Source: an uncultured Actinomycetes bacterium
Lineage (GTDB): Bacteria > Actinomycetota > Actinomycetes > Mycobacteriales > Nakamurellaceae
Length of the DNA: 40,441 nt
Direction: 5' to 3'
NCBI GenBank assembly: GCA_937926105.1
Contig: CALANS010000191.1
Span: 1-40,441, forward strand
Shown one piece after another: positions 33,674 to 40,441 of the stretch. The position numbers and the translations under genes were made by a program. The notes beneath the pieces were generated by a model. The model saw only the letters and a list, made by a program, of their open reading frames with translations, searched no databases and was not told the DNA's origin. The first letter of the stretch is position 1. Every line of letters begins with the position of its first letter.

Positions 33674-34006
33674 TCACGTGGCGACCGGGGCGTACATGCC
33701 GTCGCCGATCCCGCCGGTGATGCCGGTCCCCTTCATCCAGGTAATGGCCCCGCAGAATGTGTTGGTCACGGAGACATCGGTGAACGGCTTGGACGTACAC
33801 GGGGGAGCGGTCTTCACCGCGTGGGTCATCCGGTACAGATAGACCGTCATCGTCATCGCCCTGCGAGTGACGTCACGCTGCGGGTGGTACAGCCCGTCGG
33901 CAGGTGCGACGACCTTCTGCCCCTTCATCCAGGCGATGTCTTCGCACGCCGGCACCACGGACAGGAATCGCCGGAGCATCCGGGCCGCCAGTGCTTGTGT
34001 TCCCAT
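33674..34006 (-). pseudogene. 5' part of a broken SLH surface-protein gene
   Basis: The ATG at 34006 has a very good ribosome site (AAAGGAG, 8-9 nt upstream). It gives 110 residues with one and a half SLH-like repeats (YHPQRDVTRRAMTMTVYLYR; FTDVSVTNTFCGAITWMKG), but no signal peptide. The frame ends at TGA 33674 in mid-repeat. Removing the effect of one missing base near 33683-33685 restores YAPV(N)RHVTMQSLASFLHR, aligned residue for residue with the previous repeat. That restored frame then meets TAG at 33624. So a one-base deletion and an amber codon both interrupt the gene. Confidence 0.65.
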
Positions 34007-34820
34007 AACGTGCCGCTCCTTTGGATCGCGCCATTCACCTGCTGCGCGTCACCCCGGACGGCGCGGCACTGAACTCGGTCTTTGTGATCCTCTTGCACTC
34101 CCATGCCCGGCCACCCCGCAAAACTACGGGTGGCCAGACCGCGAGGGCCACGTCGGTCGGGGCATTGCGGGTTGCCGGTCGTCGACCGGCCGGCGACGGC
34201 GCACGTGATGCATCCCAGATGGGCACGGCATCGAAAATGAAACATCCCCCGAACGGGTGGTTTTACATTCGCATAACGAACTGCTTGATGAGTCGATCGC
34301 GGCCCGATGGTGTCGATCACGGGACCTCTTGGTGGTACCGCCGCCCGCGGCGATGTGGCCTTCGGGTGTCCCCGACAAGATCATCATTGTGGCTGCCCGG
34401 CCCGCCAGGCGGCGTTCGGATGCGCCATGCATGCGCCGTGAAAATTGGCTTGAATGCGGAACGGGGACGGTTCGGGATCGTTCGGCAGATGCGGTGCGAC
34501 GTGCGCAGATCGGTGATGAATCAGCGAACGTGCCTCCGCGTCCCGGCGAATGCTGCGCATTCCGGATGCTGGGACGGGTGGGTCCGCGCATGGGTGCGAG
34601 ACACGCTATTAACCCCGCGGTCTAGCCAGGTCCGGACCGGACCCTATTGGTGATCATGAATGTGGCCCATTCGGCGGAATGGACAACCGACGGTGCGCGG
34701 ACGGCGACTCGCCGTGAGGGTGGCGTCTGTCGTGCCTGTGCGGTACATGTATGGCACTCGCATTTGAGGTGACGCCTGCGGGGCGGTGTCCCATCCAAGT
34801 GGTTGTGGAGGAACTGGGAC
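34007..34820. other. 814-bp stretch without a credible gene
   Basis: Short open frames on both strands have no ribosome sites, no family resemblance and mixed codon use. The GC content is lower and more even than in neighbours. It must contain the leader and promoter of the giant gene at 34821 and of the reverse-strand gene at 34006. Only small palindromes were seen, for example GGTCCGGACC near 34629. Nothing else is supported. Confidence 0.6.
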
Positions 34821-37800
34821 ATGTCGGTACTGCGTGCGCGCGTCTTCAAGGTCAGCCGTCGGGGAATTTCGATCCTGTCCGTCGCCGCCATGGTGATGGC
34901 CCTGCTCACCGTGGTGGGAGTGCAGGGCGCGGCGGCGGGTCCAGCCATGTCGGCAACCCCTGCTGTTGGGGTGGATTCTGCTGCCGATGTTTCGGTCTCT
35001 GAAACCATCCGGTACGTCGGTGCCGGGGAAACGGCCAGCGACCAAATCTCAGACACGCCCAACGACTGCCTGGATCAGAGTCAGCCGTGCGCGACGATCC
35101 AACACGCCATTGACGTGGCTACTCCCGGCGACACGGTGTCGGTCCAGGCGGGCACCTACCACCAGCTGGTCAACATTACCAAGCCGATCAACCTGCAGGG
35201 TGTCGGTCAACCGGTCATTGACGGATCGGAATCGACCTCGGATTTGGGCATTATTAGCGTCGGCGGAGTCAGCCCGGCGGGAGATGTCACCGTTCAGGGA
35301 TTCACAGTCACGAATCCGAGAGCGGGCTCGGCCGGCGAGCCGTTCCTGCTCACCCTCGAGGACACGGCGACATCCGGAAAGGTCACAGTTACCGGCAATA
35401 CCCTGGATCAGGGTTCTGGCGATGCGCAGATTGCAACGAATCAGCCGGTGGGAATCTACGCCGTTAACGGCTCAGGCACGACGACCGAAATCAGCAGTAA
35501 CACCTTCAGTGGCATGTGGCAGGGCATCCTGTTGGAAAATAGCGGCCCAGCGACCGTCGAGGGAAACACTTTTGAGAACCTCATTGACACGACGGTCGGA
35601 GGCACGACCTACCTAGCGCAGGCGGTGGTCGTGCTGTCGGACAAGGCTGAGCCTATTACCGACCAGGTGATCAAGAACAATCAATTTAAGAACTACGCTG
35701 GGTACGGAGTAGCGGCCAGCGCCGGCTATAACACGACCGGCCCCTGTTCCGCTGCCCCATGCCCTGGATCCCTGGGCATTGTTGTCCAGAACAATGAGTT
35801 CGCACTGGGTGGAGTGAGTGGAGGGGCGGCGATCTCGCTCCGAGCCGTTCACAGCGGTGACGTCTTGACAGCTGACGTCAGCGGCAATACCGGTTCTGTT
35901 ATCGCGCCGAGCGTTCCATTCCGTCGGCCGACGGGTTTCGATGGCACCGTCACTGTCACTGGCTCGAACAACAACATCGTCTTGACCGATGCCGACGGCA
36001 CCAACCAGCTGTCACTGGGCTTTACGCCGCCGGACCAGGTGTACGCGTTGGGCGAGGCGACGTCATTCGGTGGATTCGTGGACAACGCCTCCGACGCGAC
36101 GGTGCCCGACGTTCGGTACTACATCGAGGTGACGCTGCCCGAAGGCGTGACGACGGACCAGATCGCGCTGCGCTACTTCGACAGCGCGCTCGGGACCAGC
36201 GGTGGCGAGTGGACCGACGCCACCCTGACTCAGGTGGGCAGCAGCACCGTGTACGCCGGGTATCTCAAGGGCGCGTTCGACCTGCCGCATGGCAAGTACA
36301 CGATGGACCTGACGATCGCGGCCGCATCGGGAACACCGGCGGGCACGATCAGTGCGAAGGCATGGCTGGTGCAGGTCGGCCCCGAGGGCACCACGGCCAA
36401 CATCCTGGCGGGCCCCGTGGCGGGCAGCACGCAGGTCATCAGCAACACGGTCGCCAGCTGCGCAGTGACGTCGGGCGACGCACTGACGGCGGGCACGCTC
36501 AATTTCCTGCAGGGCAAGGGCGCCGTCGCGCCATCCGACGACAGCGCGACCCGGTCCGCCGGTCACTATGCGCTCACCGACCACGGGTTGGTGATCTGGA
36601 CAGACAGCACGCTTACGTCCGAGCCCGATCCGTACAGCACGACCGGCGGTGAGCGGAATGCGAACAAGGTCGCCGGCTACGTGAGCGTGAACATCCCGCT
36701 TGCCGGCATCGGTTCGCCGTCCCTGTTGGTCTCCAACGACTCTGGCGCCTGGCCCGGCATGAACCTGTACCTGGACGCCAGCGCCGACGGCGGGCCGTCC
36801 GGGTTCCTGACCAACGAGCCGCACGCGGGCTGGACCGACGCTGCCGACACCTGGTGGTCCGGCGTCGACTTCGGTGTGAACGTCAACCATCCGACAGGCC
36901 ACACCTACATGCACTCGTTCGGAACCCTGAACGACTACCTGACCCGCTTGCCGCATGCGCAGGTCACACTGGTCGGCTTCTCCCTGGGATCGGGCGCCGC
37001 CGGCGCCAGCGATACCGTCACCTCGCTGACCTACGGCTGCCAGAGCCATGAGCTGTCCGATGAGCCGCGCGGGTCCATCTCCGGCACCGTCACCGATGGC
37101 GGTTCTGCCGGATCCGGGAGCGTCGCTCCGATGGCCACTACTGCCAGCAGCAGTGGCGGGCTCGGCGGAGTGACCGTGACGGCCGCCACCGGGCCGGACG
37201 GTTCCATCACCTACTCCGACGTCACGGATGACGACGGTTCCTATTCGATCGATGCCCCGGCGGGCGACGACTACACCGTCAGCTTTAGCGCCAATGGCGT
37301 GGCCGGAGCGGGCACCGGGTTTGCGAATCAGACCTTGACCAACACCGTCACCGTCGCCGCCGGCGCGGACACCGCAGGCACCAACGTCGAGCTGGCCGAG
37401 CTGGGTGGCATCTCCGGCATCGTGCGCAATGGCGACGGCATTCCGCTGGCCGGCGTGACAGTGACCGTCCAACACAGCGGCGCCGACGACGTTACCGCCA
37501 CCACCGGGGCGGACGGCCGTTACTCGGTGATCGGCCTGGTCGCCGGCGACTATGGCATCACGTTCTCGCGCGACGGCTACAACGATGACACGGCCACCGT
37601 TTTCGGCGTCGCCGATGGCACCGTGAAGACGTTCAACGCCACGCTGAACCAGGCGGCGAACAGCATCGCCGGCACCGCGTTCGACGGTGCGACCGGGGGC
37701 GTGTCCGGCCTGGCCGGTGCGACCGTCACCGTGAAGGACGCCGCGACGCTCACGTGGGTCACGACCGGACCGACGGACGCCAACGGCACCTACTCGTTCG

Positions 37801-40441
37801 GGTCGATGAACCCTGGCAGCTACCTGGTGTGCTTCTCCAAGGCCGGCTATGTGGCGTGGTGCTCGAGTAATCAGCTCCTGAACAGCGGCTCCGCGCTCAC
37901 CGTGGACGCCGCCTTGGCGCAGCTGACCGCAAGCCAGTCCACCGCCACGCCGGCGCACCACCCGGGCTGGTCGAACGACCCGGATCCGGTGCAAAGCGGT
38001 GCACCCGTCTATGTCGCCGATGTCTCCGCGCCCGGCGCTGGTGCGCTCAACTTCACCGGCAGCCCGGCGGTGAACTATTACCACGCGGTGGATTCCCTGC
38101 CGCTGGACCAGGTCAGCGAGATGAGCTTCGACCAGAAGTCGAAGTCCGGGGACCCGCTGAACTACCAGCTGCGCATCTACGGAGCGCTCGCGACGGACTG
38201 CACTGCCGACGCGGCTGACCAAGGCTTCGCGACGCTGAACTGGACGGTGCCGTCCACCGACATGACCGGCGCCTGGTCGTCGCAGGCGATCAACCTGGCC
38301 ACCGCGACGTTCCAGTCCAGCCGCGCCATGTGCGGGCTGGCGAAGTGGGACGGCACCGGCCAGACGCTGGCTCAGATCGCCCGGAACAACCCGAAGGCCG
38401 TCGTGGTGATGTACGGGGTGTTCCGCGGATCGACCAACGCGTCTCCGCTGGACACCGACGCTCTGGTGGACAACATCTCGTTCAACGGCAACGTCACCAC
38501 CTTCGAGCCGGCGTCCGCCGACCCGCAGCCGGTGACCCTGGTCTCGACCCCGACGGCGCACGCCGGCTGGGTAAACGACAACACCGCGCCGACCTACCGG
38601 TCGCTCGGGCCGGTTGGTGCCGACGGCTTCGGGTCGCTCAACGTCAGCGCCGCCGACGGTAGCGCTCACCTGGACTACTTCCACTCGCCGGACCCCGCCG
38701 ACACCAGCACCGCAATCGGCGATCTCGGTGCCGTCACCGTGCCACTGCTCGGCGTGGACGGGCTCAGCTACCGGCTGGACAACGTCTCGGGCAGCGCCGC
38801 CGGCTTCCAGATCCGCATCCGGGGTGCCAACGCCTCCGGCAGCAACACCGAAGAGGCGGCCGACGACGGCTATGCGGCCCTGACCTGGGAGCCCAGCTAC
38901 AACCTCGGCGCCGGTACCACCCAGGGCGACTGGACGCTGTACGACGCGTTGCAGAACGGCAAGTGGTGGTCCACCAGGGATATCAACGGACTCGCTGCGC
39001 GTGACACGGCACATGCCAAGTCGCTGGCCGAGATCGCCATGGCCAACCCGAACGCGGTGATCTACGCCTATGGCGTCACCCTCGGCTCGGGCGCGCAGTC
39101 GAACTCGGTCAACTATGTGGACGACGTCACCTTCGACGGCACCACGACGAACTTCGAGCCGGACACCGCGCGGGTCACCCTGTCCGCGGTCGACAAGGAC
39201 CAGGCCCTGTCGCCATTCGACACTGTGTCGCTGACGGTGAAGTCCTCCGACGGCGCGGTGCTCTACACCGGCACCGGATCCGTGGACGACGGCACCGTCT
39301 CCGACGACACCGCGTCGGTGACGACGTCCGTTCCGCTGGGTGCCTACCAGGTGTGCATCACCGGCACCGACGCCGACGGGATCGACCTGGTCCAGGTGGA
39401 CGGGCCGTGCGCGCCGGTGACCGTCACGGCCGACGACCACGGCTTCTCCGTGGACGTGCAGCGCCCGCGGGTCGACGACATCACCCTCACCGCGACCAAC
39501 CAGACCGACGACCTGTCGCCGATGGTTTCCGCGACACTCACCCTGCAGAACTCGACCGGTTTCGTGCTGTACACCGGCACCGGAACCGTGGACAACGGCG
39601 TCGTCACCGGTGGAGTCGCTCGGGTCACCAACGACGCGATTCCGGTGGGCCCATACCAGCTGTGTGTCACCGGCACGGACGCGGCAGGCTTCGACCTGAC
39701 CCAGGTGGACGGCCCCTGCGCCACGATCGACGTCACCGCGGATGGTGACTCCTTCACGGTGGAGCTGTCCCGGCAGCGAGTGGACGGCGTCACCGTCACC
39801 GTGACCAACCAGACCGGCGACCTGTCGGCGATGACGTCGGTGTCGGCCATCGTCCGCAACGCCGACGGCGTCGAGTTGCCGAACCTGACGATCACCGACA
39901 ACACGGACGTGGTCTCCGACGGGGTGGCGACCTTCCCGATCGACGGCGTGCCGGTGGGCACCTACCAACTGTGCATCACCGGCAAGGACGCGCTGGGCTA
40001 CGACCTGACGCAGGTGCCCGGTCCGTGCGCGGCCTTCGAGGTCACCCCGAGCACCACGAACATCGATGTCCAGGTGTCGCGGGATCGGGTGCCGTCGGCG
40101 TCGATCTCGGTGAGGGATCAGACCGACGATCTGTCGGCGTTCTCCTCGGTGTCGGTGACGGTGAAGAATGCGGCTGGCGACGAGTTGCCGGATCTGACGG
40201 TCACGGGCAACACCGGTGCCATCTCGGGTGATACGGCGACGTTCCCGTTCGAGGGTGTGCCGGTGGGTGTGTACCAGGTGTGTGTCACCGGCGAGGATGC
40301 GGATGGGTTCGACCTGTCGCCGTCCAGCGGGAACGAGTGCGAGGCGTTCACGGTGACGGTGGGTGGCGATAACGACTTCCTGGTGAAGGTGTCGCGGGAT
40401 CGGGTGCCGTCGGCGTCGATCTCGGTGAGGGATCAGACCGA
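34821..40441 (+). CDS. giant secreted beta-helix and repeat protein, 3' end outside window
   Basis: The frame is open from the ATG at 34821 (GGAGG 9 nt upstream) to the right edge, over 1870 codons. There is a signal peptide (about 1-40; hydrophobic core then QGAAAGPAMSA). A DUF1565-like opening (CATIQHAIDVATPGDTVSVQ) leads into a right-handed beta-helix (about 60-400). A less defined beta region (400-750) follows, then three carboxypeptidase-regulatory-like units (about 750-1033; GSISGTVTDGG, ISGIVRNGDG, SIAGTAFDGA). Two jelly-roll-like units of about 200 residues (from 1038 and 1241) each end in FEP. Tandem units of 99-105 residues with a Cys pair (YQLCITG...GPC) run from about 1450 to the edge. 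It looks like an adhesin or stalked surface protein. Anchor signals, if any, lie beyond the window. Codon use changes twice along the gene. Confidence 0.85.
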   Translation, partial: MSVLRARVFKVSRRGISILSVAAMVMALLTVVGVQGAAAGPAMSATPAVGVDSAADVSVSETIRYVGAGETASDQISDTPNDCLDQSQPCATIQHAIDVATPGDTVSVQAGTYHQLVNITKPINLQGVGQPVIDGSESTSDLGIISVGGVSPAGDVTVQGFTVTNPRAGSAGEPFLLTLEDTATSGKVTVTGNTLDQGSGDAQIATNQPVGIYAVNGSGTTTEISSNTFSGMWQGILLENSGPATVEGNTFENLIDTTVGGTTYLAQAVVVLSDKAEPITDQVIKNNQFKNYAGYGVAASAGYNTTGPCSAAPCPGSLGIVVQNNEFALGGVSGGAAISLRAVHSGDVLTADVSGNTGSVIAPSVPFRRPTGFDGTVTVTGSNNNIVLTDADGTNQLSLGFTPPDQVYALGEATSFGGFVDNASDATVPDVRYYIEVTLPEGVTTDQIALRYFDSALGTSGGEWTDATLTQVGSSTVYAGYLKGAFDLPHGKYTMDLTIAAASGTPAGTISAKAWLVQVGPEGTTANILAGPVAGSTQVISNTVASCAVTSGDALTAGTLNFLQGKGAVAPSDDSATRSAGHYALTDHGLVIWTDSTLTSEPDPYSTTGGERNANKVAGYVSVNIPLAGIGSPSLLVSNDSGAWPGMNLYLDASADGGPSGFLTNEPHAGWTDAADTWWSGVDFGVNVNHPTGHTYMHSFGTLNDYLTRLPHAQVTLVGFSLGSGAAGASDTVTSLTYGCQSHELSDEPRGSISGTVTDGGSAGSGSVAPMATTASSSGGLGGVTVTAATGPDGSITYSDVTDDDGSYSIDAPAGDDYTVSFSANGVAGAGTGFANQTLTNTVTVAAGADTAGTNVELAELGGISGIVRNGDGIPLAGVTVTVQHSGADDVTATTGADGRYSVIGLVAGDYGITFSRDGYNDDTATVFGVADGTVKTFNATLNQAANSIAGTAFDGATGGVSGLAGATVTVKDAATLTWVTTGPTDANGTYSFGSMNPGSYLVCFSKAGYVAWCSSNQLLNSGSALTVDAALAQLTASQSTATPAHHPGWSNDPDPVQSGAPVYVADVSAPGAGALNFTGSPAVNYYHAVDSLPLDQVSEMSFDQKSKSGDPLNYQLRIYGALATDCTADAADQGFATLNWTVPSTDMTGAWSSQAINLATATFQSSRAMCGLAKWDGTGQTLAQIARNNPKAVVVMYGVFRGSTNASPLDTDALVDNISFNGNVTTFEPASADPQPVTLVSTPTAHAGWVNDNTAPTYRSLGPVGADGFGSLNVSAADGSAHLDYFHSPDPADTSTAIGDLGAVTVPLLGVDGLSYRLDNVSGSAAGFQIRIRGANASGSNTEEAADDGYAALTWEPSYNLGAGTTQGDWTLYDALQNGKWWSTRDINGLAARDTAHAKSLAEIAMANPNAVIYAYGVTLGSGAQSNSVNYVDDVTFDGTTTNFEPDTARVTLSAVDKDQALSPFDTVSLTVKSSDGAVLYTGTGSVDDGTVSDDTASVTTSVPLGAYQVCITGTDADGIDLVQVDGPCAPVTVTADDHGFSVDVQRPRVDDITLTATNQTDDLSPMVSATLTLQNSTGFVLYTGTGTVDNGVVTGGVARVTNDAIPVGPYQLCVTGTDAAGFDLTQVDGPCATIDVTADGDSFTVELSRQRVDGVTVTVTNQTGDLSAMTSVSAIVRNADGVELPNLTITDNTDVVSDGVATFPIDGVPVGTYQLCITGKDALGYDLTQVPGPCAAFEVTPSTTNIDVQVSRDRVPSASISVRDQTDDLSAFSSVSVTVKNAAGDELPDLTVTGNTGAISGDTATFPFEGVPVGVYQVCVTGEDADGFDLSPSSGNECEAFTVTVGGDNDFLVKVSRDRVPSASISVRDQT
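39171..40441 (+). repeat. tandem 99-105 residue repeats in the giant surface protein
   Basis: Units start at 39171, 39468, 39777, 40086 and 40401 (periods 297, 309, 309 and 315 bp). Each has VxNQTxDLSxM/F at the start, VPVGxYQLCITGxDAxGxDL in the middle and GPCA or NECE near the end. The first 53 bases that can be compared between the last two copies (from 40074 and 40389) are identical. The array continues out of the window. Confidence 0.9.

Noticed and set aside
34124..34591. Reverse open frame of 155 residues in the non-coding stretch
   Set aside because: No ribosome site, Ser/Arg/Pro-rich composition and no recognisable motif.
36063..39968. 1301-residue open frame on the reverse strand
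   Set aside because: It mirrors the C-ending codons of the forward giant gene. The product is Arg/Gly/His/Val-rich with no domain, signal peptide or ribosome site, while the forward frame has clear domains.

Overview
The window is about 40 kb of GC-rich DNA with the codon use, start codons (GTG beside ATG), Shine-Dalgarno sites and gene families of a high-GC Gram-positive actinobacterium. Pointers are an AccD3-type single-chain carboxyltransferase, an ScfR/RamB-type regulator beside the glyoxylate-shunt genes, a DUF222-HNH (13E12-type) gene, secreted proteins with cysteine-containing S-layer-homology-like (SLH) repeats, and a MurL/MurD2 pair. I cannot name the genus. No tRNA, rRNA, CRISPR array, intact transposase or replication origin was seen.

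Layout. 1-2638 (+): the end of a CaiB/BaiF CoA-transferase gene that enters from the left edge, overlapping by ATGA an AccD3-like carboxyltransferase. 2663-4630 (-): a large protein of unknown function with a possible amidoligase/GCS-like core. 4675-7859: an MMPL-type RND exporter (-) diverging from a TetR-family regulator (+), with a clear promoter and two 15-bp operator-like palindromes between them. 7894-12863: malate synthase and isocitrate lyase (both -) diverging from an ScfR/RamB-like regulator (+), which together form a glyoxylate-shunt module. 12916-15498 (-): a secreted SLH plus IPT/TIG plus carboxypeptidase-regulatory-like repeat protein with a good promoter. 15600-17990: a decayed zone with a gene remnant, a 16-bp minisatellite and a frameshifted DUF222-HNH gene. 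18176-21821 (-): a tight pgeF-murL-murD2 operon for peptidoglycan precursor synthesis and editing. 21998-28800 (-): two adjacent large secreted proteins (beta-helix and Gly-rich) that end in nearly identical triple SLH blocks. 29015-31521 (-): a four-gene TasA/SipW-like fibre operon with an LPNTG-anchored member and a strong hairpin after the first gene. 31821-32657 (-): a PAP2 lipid phosphatase/transferase. 32734-32777: a perfect 44-bp palindrome. 32922-34006 (-): a broken SLH gene. 34821 to the right edge (+): a giant (>1870 aa) secreted beta-helix/repeat protein that runs out of the window.

How it fits together. From about 18 kb rightward almost every gene concerns the cell envelope: peptidoglycan precursor synthesis and editing, SLH-bearing surface proteins, a signal-peptidase-dependent fibre operon with a sortase substrate, a PAP2 enzyme and a repeat-rich adhesin-like giant. 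The left third is metabolic and regulatory. A recurring oddity is expansion of short tandem repeats, both in coding sequence (15-bp units in the CoA-transferase and TetR genes, a 39-bp unit in the ScfR-like gene) and outside it (the 16-bp minisatellite). Another is the use of long perfect hairpins without U-tracts at operon boundaries.
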